64,000 bases of DNA from Bolinopsis microptera (Eukaryota > Ctenophora > Tentaculata > Lobata > Bolinopsidae): the NCBI RefSeq assembly GCF_026151205.1, contig NC_087073.1, positions 16,945,837 to 17,009,836 on the forward strand, written 5' to 3'. Each line of letters starts with the position of its first letter. Position 1 is the first letter of the stretch. Positions 46,601 through 57,329 of the stretch are shown here, one piece after another. Position numbers and translations under genes: made by a program. The notes under the pieces were generated by a model. It did not search any database. It was not told the origin of the DNA and saw nothing but the letters and a program-made list of their open reading frames with translations.

Positions 46601-48911
46601 TCTTTATGGCATACATCCAATCTAAATGTTACTTTTCATGAAGGAATCAATGGAGCTTGCAAATGTAAAGATATCCAAGAAAAAATATTATAATATTATA
46701 AAGGGTTTAACCCGGCATGTCCTAAGTTATAATTTTTGTCCCAGATGCTAGTCTTTTCGGCTTTCGCTCATCCATACCCTAAAGCATACTCTGGACAAAC
46801 ACATCCAAGCTATATGACCCTGATTTTGACGTAAATCTGTCTTTTAAAACCATCGCCAAAAACCTATTCTTATTAAGTTATAACATCCACTCAGAGATTC
46901 AGTGATACAGATTGAGAAAGTTAAGGCACAATTTTACCACATGAGCCCTTGTCGCTGCTGTGTAGCAACCGAGAGAGCAACGCAAGTTTCCATTTTCTGA
47001 GCAATTCTTGTAAGAATGGGCAGCTTTACCTCCCGGAGCGTACACTTCTAGTCTTGTTGTGTCACAAACTGGAAGAAAACTCTTTGAAATTAATATTGAT
47101 AAATATTCGCTAGAGTAAAGCACCATGTATCATGTCAATAAATAGTGGCGTGGTGTAAGTTTTGTGCATTCACTGCGATCAAAATTAAAGTTAGAATAAA
47201 ATGGCTCACAGCATCTTCCGTTTCCAGGACAACTGAGGCAGTTTCTAGATGCGTCCTCACTGTAGGTCCTTGTCTTGCAATGATTACAAGATTTGCTTGT
47301 AGTATCATAGTGTTCACCAGCAACACAGTCAGATATTTCCTCTGAAACATAGTCAAGTGAACCTTCTGGCTGCGCTTGGCATTTAATAATGTAGAATGTA
47401 ATTTAACACCAAAGCTTTCGTCAGTATTTTGTATGATAAAAATCAGATTTCTGCTTGGCTTTTAATATTGTATTTGTGATTGTAAACTTTGACTTGATCA
47501 ATATGTCGCATGTTCACTGTTCGGATTTGTAAAACGATTCACTCGTTAATATGCAATTCTACAGGGATGTTATTGACGGCAGCATGGCTACTTCTCCTTC
47601 CTCTCTCAGCAGCGTCACTCAGCTGCCACAACAAGAAATGTAAAGGAACCACAAACTACACTAACATCCTGATACCCTGTGACAACTCAGTTAACAAATG
47701 TAGCTACAACAAGACTGGATACCCAGTTTGTGTTCCCAATTCCGAAGGAACCGGTGTGAACTGTAAGGGCAGATTCAAGTGTAGATATGATCAGGACTCT
47801 GGGGAAGCGTACTGTTCGAGCAGTTCGGCCTCCTGGCAGTGTTACGATCAGAAGTGTAACGGGACGAGTCAGTTTCAGGAGATGAGTCTGAAGTGTGACA
47901 ACAAGGACAACTACTGCTCCCACAACGGCACAGGGTTCCCAGCCTGCCGAGCTACCAAGTGGGGCGGCAATGGAGTGAGCTGTAATGGCGAGGATTGTAG
48001 TGTTGAGGAGGGTACTGGTGAGGGCTACTGTGTCTCCGCTTCTAAAACTCTGTATTATATCTGGGGAGGTGTAGTTGGAGGGGCAGCCCTTATGTCAGCT
48101 TTACTTTACTTGATCATCAAGTGTGTTAGGAGAGCAGAGCATCAACACGAGGGGACAGGTACAGAGACTGAGAGACTTGTCCCGGACAAGACTGATTACA
48201 GACGGAGATTTAGTGGGAGTGAACGACCAAGAGGAAAGTGGGAGGTTCGTGCCGGGGAAGCATCGGAAACAGACCATATTTATGCTAATGTTTAGTGGAT
48301 ATAAAATCTTACAATATAAGGGCCTGAATAATTTTGAATAAGTGAACTTGTAAAATTGCTTTGATAAGAAATAAAACGTTAAAAATTGGGTTTTATATAG
48401 CTAATAGAAAGCCCGTGGTCACAGGGAGGAAAGTAATAGTATTCTGTGGTAGTGAGTTTTTATTGCATCAAAAAAAATCCGTCACAACCGAAGATATGGC
48501 CGATTAAAATGTAGCTCGCACTGAACACAACGTAATTACCACAAAACCGATCAGAATGTCGCTCGCAAATCGTGCGCTTTTGAACACCGTTACCATGGTT
48601 ACTATGCAGCTTCCTATTTCTCATCCAATTTGCACGTAGGCTTTTGTACAACAATTACCATGGTTGCTATGCAACTTCCATTTCTCATAAAATTTTCACG
48701 TGGACAGAACATAATTCTTTGAATTATAATAATGATAAATTATAATAACATAATTCTTTGAATTATAATAATGATATAGCATAACAATCGTTGAATTTAA
48801 CTTTGATCAACATCCAAAAACAAAAGAACCTTTTTTAAAAGAACAAACAAACCTTGTCGAGTAACTATGATGAAAGTGGCAACGAGGTGAGCTAATATCC
48901 AATAGTTCATC
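42289..48911 (-). CDS. Receptor-like protein kinase with Cys-rich ectodomain
   Basis: Exons in order: 48911-48855 (signal peptide MNYWILAHLVATFIIVTRQ), 47374-47174, 47068-46938, 46556-46436, 46053-45859 (four Cys-rich ectodomain exons; the first has CNHCKTRTYSEDASRNCLSC, like GCC2/GCC3 or TNFR-type repeats), 44545-44387 (helix AGSAVIVFLIIAVGLG), 44131-44007, 43900-43746 (FGVMNGFYGG loop, VVLKIF with the ATP Lys, helix-C GMELKVIN), 43574-43392, 43312-43068 and 42867-42289 (HCDIKPDN, GDFGFA, PPEW, HRPSAGEIL). All catalytic residues are present, so it should be active. HCDIKPDN looks more like Ser/Thr or TKL kinases than typical receptor tyrosine kinases. Most joins keep phase; the one between 43392 and 43312 does not with the sites I found. 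The subfamily is not recognised. Confidence 0.88.
45185..45297. repeat. Inverted repeat in a kinase intron
   Basis: TTGTTTAAACGGACATTGTT at 45189 is mirrored by AATAATGTCCGTTTAAACAA at 45273, with about 60 bases between. It lies in the intron before the membrane-helix exon and could form a hairpin or be a small MITE. Confidence 0.75.
47567..48295 (+). CDS. Small type I membrane protein with two Cys-rich modules and a YxN tail
   Basis: Uninterrupted 242-residue frame. The in-frame ATG at 47510 is less likely than 47567, where a clean signal peptide starts (MLLTAAWLLLLPLSAAS). Two homologous modules follow, each with the pattern C-x4-C, C-x5-C, C, C, C (first: SCHNKKCKGTTN...CDNSVNKCSYNKTGYPVC; second: QCYDQKCNGTSQ...CDNKDNYCSHNGTGFPAC), with Asn glycosylation sites. 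Then comes one helix (GGVVGGAALMSALLYLII), a basic stop-transfer and a 55-residue tail ending ETDHIYANV. YANV fits a Grb2-type SH2 site (YxN) if phosphorylated. AATAAA lies at 48371. The gene sits wholly inside intron 1 of the receptor kinase gene on the other strand. Family unknown; probably a cell-surface adhesion or signalling protein. Confidence 0.78.
   Translation: MLLTAAWLLLLPLSAASLSCHNKKCKGTTNYTNILIPCDNSVNKCSYNKTGYPVCVPNSEGTGVNCKGRFKCRYDQDSGEAYCSSSSASWQCYDQKCNGTSQFQEMSLKCDNKDNYCSHNGTGFPACRATKWGGNGVSCNGEDCSVEEGTGEGYCVSASKTLYYIWGGVVGGAALMSALLYLIIKCVRRAEHQHEGTGTETERLVPDKTDYRRRFSGSERPRGKWEVRAGEASETDHIYANV
48368..48376 (+). terminator. Probable polyadenylation signal of the nested gene
   Basis: AAATAAAAC lies about 75 bases after the stop codon of the 47567-48295 frame, a sensible distance for a 3' UTR. 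Confidence 0.5.
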
Positions 48912-49600
48912 TTAACGATTCCAGAAAAACGGTGACATCAAGTTAATACACTTTCATGTAGCGTAACTCGAATATCTGATATCAAACATAACATGTTAAT
49001 ACTGTGGAATGATGAGTTTATCAACTTGAAAGATGTACTCTAACTTTAAGGCTCTTACAATCTTACAATCACAGGTGCCCATAAAGTAAATACCTGTAAA
49101 ATTGTGACCCTCCAGCTGCACATATAATCACTGATTATAATTAGTAATTGTCGGAGCTGTTATATTAGTGTTCACTGTTTAGCACTGACTCATGTGATTA
49201 TTACGAAGGCAGGTGCAAATCAAGCTTGGTAAAGGATCTACCGTCCGCGACTGTAGCAACTTGTCATTACATCCCTTTATCAAGTTATCAAAAGGGATTT
49301 GCTTTGGCAGGGTGCTGTGGATAGAGTTCACCTCAGTGGAACTGATCGATCCCAAAATCCAAACTATAGAAGAGTCCAATATCCAATATGAGAACCTGAA
49401 TATATTCTATTGCTATTGACTACCCTCACACTACGGACCTTACTTCTTTCCTCAGTCACACTCTGTTCATTTCTTCTTCCCGTATGGGTATTGGGTTCAC
49501 ATATAATAGTCCTCGAATGTATTGCACGTAAAAAAAATGTGCGATTGATTGAAGCATTAGTTACTTAGTTAGAATCTTTGAACTTTATGCTTTTGATAAC
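48912..49600. other. 5' flank of the kinase gene
   Basis: Should hold the kinase promoter; none is recognised. At 49179-49419 both strands are open (minus STEVNSIHSTLPKQIPFDNL, plus overlapping) in DNA of more coding-like composition, perhaps a retroelement scrap. I do not assign it. Confidence 0.35.
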
Positions 49601-49614
49601 TGTCACTGATATTG

Positions 49615-49638
49615 CCCCCCCCCCCCCCCCCCCCCCCC
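49615..49638. repeat. Poly-C tract, 24 bases
   Basis: Uninterrupted run of C followed by ACCCTCC. It is similar in size to the poly-G run at 36232-36253 and prone to assembly length error. A shorter G-run lies near 50591. Confidence 0.95.
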
Positions 49639-49884
49639 ACCCTCCAGAGGGCAGCCTGTAGTCTGTAAACGGTATAATCACACCGAATTTAATACTGAAG
49701 CATAACCTTGCTATGCCACACTTGTAATGCAGTTGCAGTCCCCACCACAGTTCGGGAAAACGAACCCCTAAAAGGTGCTGAACTCCACGAACTAGACAAT
49801 AAGTAACCGTACTGGTTATGACATGACATATTTTAATACTTTCCACACTACTATATAACAAATAATTTGAGGAAACGATGTAAC

Positions 49885-49965
49885 AGAGTCGATATATTTT
49901 AATGTTGCCATGGGGTGGCAAGTCCCCAATCCCCATACATCGTGGTCCGGTAGTTTCATTGCGTC
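49885..49965. repeat. Dispersed repeat, inverted relative to 32196-32277
   Basis: Contains TTTTAATGTTGCCATGGGGT, GGCAAGTCCCC and TAGTTTCATTGCGTCCTAATA, the reverse complement of the 32.2 kb sequence with scattered differences. Confidence 0.85.
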
Positions 49966-50089
49966 CTAATATATGTGATTCTGGGATTTCGATTGGACAA
50001 TGCTGCATTGCTGGGAGCTGGTTGACTAATATCTGTTCATAATACGTGTCATTCGTCAGAAACAACAATCACCAACAAGAATGGGATGC

Positions 50090-52050
50090 AGTCGGGCTTC
50101 GTAGATCACGGTACAACAAAACATCGAATCATCCAACATGAGCAGAATGTATCTGGAAACAAAGACTTACTGTACCAGTATAAATGCTCGTATTGTATTT
50201 CACGTTACAAAATACAAAGGACCAGGTTGATTAATAATCTAGGCTAATTAACGTGTCAGAACCAGATTATTGCGCTGCAGCAGTGGGCGACAAAGGGGCT
50301 CACTGATCACTCACCGGGGCGCGGCAGGTGGTCACTAGCAAAACAAGGGTGCAACAAAATAATAAGCATGCGTGAATATACGACCTGTAAACTGTAAGTA
50401 AAGGTTTACTGCACATGATAGCATCTCACACTATTCAAGATCGTAACTCATGAGAACATTTTCTGTTGAACGGAAAATGAACTACCAGCTATCAAGATGA
50501 AGAAGCGTCTCATGAATGAGAGGACTCTACGATCGTGGACGAATCTGAAAATTACATCTCATAGAAGATTCTACAAAAGAAGGATAAAGAGGGGGGGGGG
50601 ATGCCAATTTGTAATAACAATATGTGGTATGTATATATGGTATATGCTGATTGCTGAAGTAGTCTAAATCAGAACTATGTCCCTTAGTTATTGTGTCCTG
50701 TAGTTTTGCCCATATGAATAACCACAAGGATACGGTAAAGAAAGTCACTTAGGGCGCCAAGACAGGCACTAAGGGAGCCAAGTCGGGTTTCTTTATCTAT
50801 TGTAAACAGTCTGCACTATGCAATGGTGACTGTATAAAAGGAGGTGCATACTTCAAGTCTACAAAAAGTACTCCGCTAGTTTAAAGTCGGTTAGTTTTTC
50901 AAATAATTATATTATTATTATATCGGGTCTCAATAAGAGGTCTCGACTGCATAGGTATCAAACCTTGGCAAATGGCAATTATCGGTAATTTTCCTCTGGC
51001 CCGGAGTCAGCTGACCCTAGGGACCATAAACCGATAAAGGCGTAGAGAATGTGTGTATCTACAAAAGTGGTTGTTTTTACAAGAGGCAGGGCTTGCAGTG
51101 CAAGGGAACAAAAACAGGAGAAACAATCACAAAGTGTATATTATATAACTTATTATTATTATTATTATATTATTATAACTTTTATTTAGCAAACATTGTA
51201 CTATTTCAATGCGACAAGTTAGACACACCTCTCGATTTTATAGCCTTACATAAATTATGCGGGTTTTAACACGACAAAAATGATTCTCAAAAGTGTAGAA
51301 TTTAGGACGACCGACTGTGAGGTAAAGTTCTGATGATAATTGCAAATTGTAATTTTATAATATGTATACAGAGTACAGACTAGCGGACTTACCATCCATA
51401 ATTATGTAATATTGATTTGGGGGATAGGTAAACAAATTTAAAGCTAGGCAAAGCTTAAGCTATTAATTGGTATAAATAAAAAGTGTATAAGTAAGTAATC
51501 AGGATCCAGGACCGGGGTCCGGGAAGCTCAATAAACGTAATTTATTCCTTATCACTTAAATGGTTGGAGAAACATAAAGCCGACAGAATTAAGACCGGAG
51601 TTAAACTTGTACCTTAATCCCAAATCGATGTTATTATGTAGTCACGTTTGACTGTTCAACTAAACGGCTATAAGATTATTTCCAGCCTCCGTTGAGTTAA
51701 GATTAAGATCTACATTATATTTATAGGTGCAGTTTAGATAAACATTATTTTGTTCGGAAGCGAATAGGTCTGAGATATGATTCTCAAAGTAATATTATGT
51801 TATGTACCCAACAGAGATACCTGGATGTATAATTAGATTCTAGAAAATTCAGGACATGGTACGAAGGATAGGAAAAAAATTAAAAACCAATCGGATTAAT
51901 TGATGATTTAGTCTCTCAATTAAGAGTTAAAGTTCAGCAACTGATATTCGACACGGGTCACTGAACTGTCGGGTGAGCAGCTTTTGGTTGTGGTTCCCAA
52001 TTACCTTTTATAAAATAAGCAGAATTTTGGTAGAAAAACAAAAGATAGAG
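50090..52050. other. No gene recognised
   Basis: AT-rich DNA with (TTA)n near 51150-51175. No coding feature is supported on either strand. Confidence 0.5.
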
Positions 52051-52081
52051 CATAAATGCAATGGTTCGTTTCAGCAAGGTT

Positions 52082-52370
52082 ATAAGAAACTGAGCAGGAG
52101 TAGTAGAAACTGAGCAGGAGTATTAGAAACTGAGCAGGAATATTAGTTAGTTAGCAGTAAGTGAGGCTATTATAGAAACTGAGCAGGAGTATTAGAAACT
52201 GAGCAGGAATATTAGAAACTGAGCAGGAGTATTAGAAACTGAACAGGAATATTAGAAACTGAGCAGGAATATTAGAAACTGAGCAGGAATATTAGAAACT
52301 GAGCAGGAATATTAGAAACTGAGCAGGAATATTAGAAACTGAGCAGGAATATTAGTAAGTTACTACTAAT
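52082..52370. repeat. 20-bp minisatellite (ATTAGAAACTGAGCAGGAAT)n
   Basis: About 13 copies of ATTAGAAACTGAGCAGGAAT or the GAGT variant, interrupted once by a segment with TTAGTTAGTTAGCAGTAAG that recurs at the end of the array. Confidence 0.95.
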
Positions 52371-52399
52371 TCATAATTAGGAGTATTAGTTAGTTAGCA

Positions 52400-53880
52400 A
52401 TAAGTCATAATTAGGGGTGGTGGAGATAGTGTGTGTACTTATATTCTACTACTATATAGCATATAGGTATTCTATTATATAGAATGTAGTCTCAAGAGAA
52501 GCTAAGTCTGTGAGCAAAATTCAATACGAGTTTTGTCTGTTTTCTGGGAAAGCTTTCAATTCCTCGGGAACAAACAAAAAACCGTAAAATACTGGACGAG
52601 AGTTGTACAATACTGAAACATTCGACAACCATGCGCTTGTTGTGTTGTTATATTGTTATGTTGTGTGTTGTTGTGTTGTTGTGTGGTGAGACCCATGTAT
52701 TACACAATGACTACACAAGTATTAGCACTGCTGGAATAAGGTTCAAACAACTTTCGAATCGTTACCATTCTACGGGAACAATGGATCAAAGATTTCTAAT
52801 GTGCTGAGTATGCTGTACTTTATGAGTTTACAGTATAAACGATTCTTTGTACAGAGGTGGTGGGGTGCAGGGGGCCGGGGAGTCAATTTAACATTTTGTC
52901 TTTGGGATAAATGAAAATAAAATCGATTTCGCCTAGATACAAATTTTCATTGTCCTTCTTGAATTGGAAAAGGGCTGGCGAAGAAATACGTTAGAAATGA
53001 GCCTGCAGGAGGTTCGGTTTTTCAAATCATCAAGATTATGAGCTACAATTTCAAACCAGGCTAGCAGGCTACTAAATATTGACACCAAAAACCACATCAT
53101 CGAGTTTAAGTGCGTAGTTGTTCCATCGGAATCCTGACACTATTTCTCTTTTTGAACGGTGAGTAGATAATCTCAGTTTGGCCGTATAATTACACATATT
53201 AATTAGTAGAGGAGATGAACAGAGATGAGGATCTCGTATTATGAATTTAACCGCTACCACTGTTGAGTACCTGAGTAATGGTTGGTTCAGTAGTTGGGTA
53301 GTTTAAATGATTTTATAAATAGTTCGATCCACGACAAGGCACGCTAGTATATGGTATAGCTGAGACTAAGAGAGTTAACTGATGATTTAGATACATGATT
53401 TCGGATAATGATGAATCACTCTACACTCGACTTTCACGTGATTTATTTAAACACGTTCTGTAAATAGCCCTGAGGGGTTATTCAAAGCTATAATCCTCCA
53501 CTGATCTTACCGCAAACCTAACCCTAACCCGATCCATAACTGAAGTGTTTGCTTAAACCCTAACCCCAACGAGAAATTAGACACAATTTCTTATATGTAG
53601 TTATATTGTAATGGCACGTGATCAAAACAGTTTTTCGCCGATAATTCACCAGGGGAGCATCTTATCATGTGGGGTGATTCGGAATCAGCGTTCACCAATC
53701 TCGAGAACGGCCGTTCGAGGGTGAGATAGAACTTGAAATAAAATATTTGAACAGAAGTGATGAACATCCATGTGTTGATTGTCTAAATGTGCTTGACAAG
53801 GAATTACACCTGGTATCACTATAATCACCAAATACAAGGGGTATTATCTGCTCCAAAAGTACTAAAGTAAAAAAGATGCT
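52400..53880. other. No gene recognised; dispersed repeat
   Basis: AT-rich. At 53510-53700 there is a block related to 61620-61780 (GTGATTCGGAATCAGCG, CACGTGATC, and CCTAAC-type words). The run CCTAACCCTAACCC near 53517 is too short to call telomeric. Confidence 0.6.
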
Positions 53881-53885
53881 CTGTC

Positions 53886-54305
53886 ATGTATTACAGAAGT
53901 CACATTTCACAATATATATACACGACCAGTTCTTTAGAAAACAGGCACGATTTCGAGTGCAAGCCTGATAGAGGCTGTAATTGTGAGGGTTCTAATTGTG
54001 ATTCTGGTTCTGTAATTACTGGTGTGGGGGTGGATGATACAGAGGATAATGGAGATGCAGTGCACCCAGAGTGCAAGGGGGCACTAGGGAACTTGATTGC
54101 GATCTTTCGTGACGGTGCGGTTTGCCAATTTGCCGTGTCAAATTGGCAAAAAACTGTAACTTCTTCCGACACAAAGTGTTCATTGTCCAATAAGAATCCT
54201 GTCATGCTGCTACCATATCAGCATATCGTGTTACTCTCGTGGTTGCCACATGACAGCTTACCTAACTGCTATTGGACAGCGCACTTTTGTCACGTGACGA
54301 TTTAG
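53886..54305. other. Region open on both strands, probable exon
   Basis: Both strands are open. The plus frame 53886-54305 contains ECKPDRGCNCEGSNCDSGSV. The minus frame 54205-53900 has EEVTVFCQFDTANWQTAPSR and a Ser/Thr/Pro-rich run (PLSSVSSTPTPVITEPESQL). The minus frame composition looks more like a protein linker, and minus-strand exons lie next to it at 54515 and 54851, so I favour minus, weakly. No family recognised. Confidence 0.35.
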
Positions 54306-54514
54306 TTATTGATACTTATTGAGTAGAGTATTTAATAAATCACATTTATCAAATACAATACTCCGTAAATATCGATGTCGAAGAAGACGCTTGCGTTCTA
54401 AAAGGAGTAAAATATAATATTATGTTAGACCCGACCCATGCTGTTCTCTCAAACTACATATATGTAAGGATATGAATTGTGAGCTGAGAATCTAATTTTG
54501 TACTTACTTGTACT

Positions 54515-54572
54515 TGAAAAGGTCTCCTCCTAGTCGTTGGAGTGGCCTGCACCACATAGTAACTCCTTTCTC
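54515..54572 (-). CDS. Exon-like block with CRPLxRLGGDLFKY
   Basis: The minus strand reads VTMWCRPLQRLGGDLFKYK up to a GTAAGT donor. It is nearly the same as part of the plus-strand ORF at 27478-27603. The upstream limit is uncertain. Function not recognised. Confidence 0.4.
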
Positions 54573-54850
54573 CGGTGTATTAGACCTAATTTTGTTTAAG
54601 CATGAAATCCAGTCCTTCTCGCTGGCTAATATTGGTCACGTTATTTATCAAGTGACTGTACCTCGTGACTGCATCAATCGGTTACCACCTGCCTGACAAA
54701 TTGGTGCCGTACCATAATATCATTAATTATCCATCCCTCTTCATTTTTGAATAACTCATTTTTAACCCTAAATTAATGATAAATAAATAACATGATCAGA
54801 AATTGCGGAGGATAAAGAAGGAGACGGCGGAGATAAACACGAGTTTGCAC

Positions 54851-55532
54851 TCAGTTGCAGTATGTCACTCCATCAATGTTGTCCACTCGGTGACTGGTCT
54901 CCTGATTGCAATCTTCGTTTATGTTCTGTGAAAAATTACAATATTTTGTAAATGTAATGTGAATCACGTAAAGACATTTTTTAATTTAAGGGAAAATGTT
55001 GATTCATTTCTTGACAATTTGTCATAAAGCTTGTTTTGGAGAGGCTAGTAGGGAGTCAGGGACACCGGCTCCTGTCTGGGAGCGGAGATTCGGAGAGAAG
55101 TAAGAGTTCTGGTAGAAAGGTTGGCAGAATGACAGTGGTACACTCCTTCCATACGAGAATGGAGCTGTAAATCCGTATGCAGGTGATACCTTATTCATTG
55201 GAGGTGTTTGGGCGAACTGCCATCCATCACTATCCGCAGAATGATCATGTGCTCCAGCTGAGCTCGAGTGGGCACTTTTATCGGTACTTACACTGCAGTC
55301 TGCTCTACGGCCTCAAGGACAGACATGAACCTGTAGTAAACCTGCATTCGCATCAAATGTTTATTACATAATAAAGTTATATAAACGATAATAATATATC
55401 AAATAATATCATTAAACAACAAACCTCCGGGCATATTTGTGGGGTGGCGGTGTTCTTCCTGTCTGACTCAGCGGGCAGGAGGTAACCTGAGACACCTCAC
55501 AATGTGGGAGTGTCGAACTCGAATGAGAACAG
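54851..55532 (-). CDS. 3' exons of an unidentified gene, receptor-tail-like
   Basis: Three minus-strand exons keep phase. 55532-55425 reads CSHSSSTLPHCEVSQVTSCP then LSQTGRTPPPHKYAR and ends at GTTTGT. The next starts at 55292 (STDKSAHSSSAGAHDHSADS, DGWQFAQTPPMNK). It may end at a GTATCA donor (55190) and join 54925-54851 (NINEDCNQETSHRVDNIDGV, then TYCN and a stop). Alternatively it reads on without a donor to a stop at 55022 (through SPAYGFTAPFSYGRSVPLSF and QNSYFSPNLRSQTGAG), which would give an alternative C-terminus. Ser/Pro/His-rich composition suits a cytosolic tail. No start or membrane segment is visible up to 55.7 kb, so upstream exons may lie beyond the plus-strand gene that follows. 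Confidence 0.5.
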
Positions 55533-55708
55533 CTGAGATATTAGCAGGTTCATCTAGATAAGGAGACCTTATAAACAGTAATCTTAATATGATATATCGG
55601 TCGGTTTAATATATGTTGGTATTCATTAATATTGCTTAGCAACGCTGTCCGATTCCCCTAAAACCTACCATTTCTCCCGTACCCTCTTACAATTCGTTCA
55701 CAGTTATC

Positions 55709-57328
55709 ATGCTTCTGTTTTTTGGTATCGTAACTCTGCTGTTCACACCGTATGATGGAGCCACAGGGAGTTTAAATAAGATAAAAGCACTGAAGTTTTC
55801 TAGTAACAGCTACATCCGGTACAGTCCTGACATGAGTCCTCTCACCAACATCTTCTCGATCTGTGGGTGGGTAAAGGACATCGGGTCATCATCATACCGG
55901 ACAATCCTTATGTATTATAATAGTATTGCTGAGCTGATAATATTTACCGATGGAAGTCACATAGCTCTCTTTGGATCATATCAACACCTACAGAGCAAGT
56001 TCTCTGTAGCGAAAGGCCATTGGCATCATGTCTGTAGTACGTGGAGTCTAGAGTCTAGGTCTCACAGTTATTACGTGAATGGAGTGCTGTTAGGGTCACG
56101 ACAAACAACAGCAGGAAGGACACTGAAAACGGGTGGAGAGCTCACTCTAGGAATGTACGGTAGTAGTTATCCTTTTGATGGAGAGATGATGTATCTCAAT
56201 GTGTACGCTAAAGAGCTGTCCTCTAGCGAAATAGCGAGTATAGTGGAGAAGGGAATGTGTAATGTAGAGACAGATAAGCACGAGTCTTCTCGGGTCATCA
56301 AATGGGAGGAACTGGTAAAGCTAAGAAGGACCGGAACTATCACTGACGTATACATAGACGAGTGCCTTGTCCAACTTGGATCATCATTTGATCAAAAGGT
56401 AGCAAAGCTGGAAGGAGCAGAGAGGAAACTGAACGAAACAGCTGATGAGTTGACGGAGACACGACAAAAGTTGAATGCGACTATTGTTGAGCTGACAGAG
56501 ACCCGAGAACAACTGAATTCGACACTTGATGGCTTGACGGAGACCCGACAAGAATTGAATGCGACCCTGGACGAGCTCAAGGGGTTACTGGCCAAACAAA
56601 ACAATACTTGGGACTGGAATATCTTCCTATCAGAACAATTCCTGAACGAGACCTTCACAACGGAACACGCTCAACTGCTTCGCTCAAGCTGGGAAGATGC
56701 GGCAGGTAAAAATACGGTGTAAAAGTTTTTTTTGAATGGCGAAAATAACAGCTTTTATCGTTTATAAATCGTTTACTCGGTATGACTATTAGTTCCAAAT
56801 TTTTGGTTATAAATTCAACAACATTCTGCTTACAGTTACATAACATTTACAAATCTCAAATCTCAATTATTTCAGAGAGACTCGTTGGATTCACTCTCAC
56901 AGATAAGCTGATCAAACTATTGGATTTCTTCGACCCCGTTGAAAACAGGCCGTGGTCAATGTTGTACTCTGAAAACTATCTCAACCAAGTTTTTACCCGG
57001 GAGATGGCAAGGAGATTGACAAACATTTGGGATGGGATAAGTGGTCATTAGAAATCTTTATATTTTATCAAATTCGTTTTACTTTCACTAATTTACTTAT
57101 AATAGGATATAGAGCAGGCTGAAACCTACCTCACAAAGGGGAAACACTAACAAGAGTCGAACTCTCCGCTAGATATTTAAACACTGATCGGGTCATTACA
57201 AATGTATACAATACTAATAGTTTGTAAATTCTTTTATTTCAGAAAAGTTAGTAGGAGTAAAGATGACAGAGGAGGTGATTCAGTTGCTCAAATATGTTAC
57301 CGATAATTCCAATTGTGGGAATTCATAA
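55709..57328 (+). CDS. Secreted LamG/pentraxin-like protein with coiled coil and duplicated C-terminal module
   Basis: Three exons: 55709-56705, 56876-57043 and 57243-57328, phases consistent, 416 residues. Residues 1-20 are a signal peptide. Residues about 25-190 form a concanavalin A-like/LamG fold with pentraxin-type marks: FSICGWV, GHWHHVCSTW and LNVYAKELSSSEI. About residues 230-290 carry 14-residue heptad repeats of the type LTETRQKLNATIVE with Asn glycosylation sites, likely a coiled coil for oligomers. The end holds two related roughly 50-residue modules; exon 2 opens ERLVGFTLTDKLIKLLDFF and exon 3 EKLVGVKMTEEVIQLLKYV, each following a WEDAAG or WDGISG. The donor of exon 2 (GTCATT) is weak. 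Expected to act outside the cell, perhaps in glycan or microbe binding. The C-terminal module is not recognised. Confidence 0.82.
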
Positions 57329-57329
57329 T

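Noticed and set aside
47687-47923. Minus-strand ORF inside the nested gene
   Set aside because: Shadow of the plus-strand Cys-rich frame, which has a signal peptide, repeats and a membrane helix.
53517-53580. Telomere-like CCTAACCCTAACCC
   Set aside because: Only two or three imperfect copies inside unique DNA, and part of a dispersed repeat also seen at 61.6 kb.
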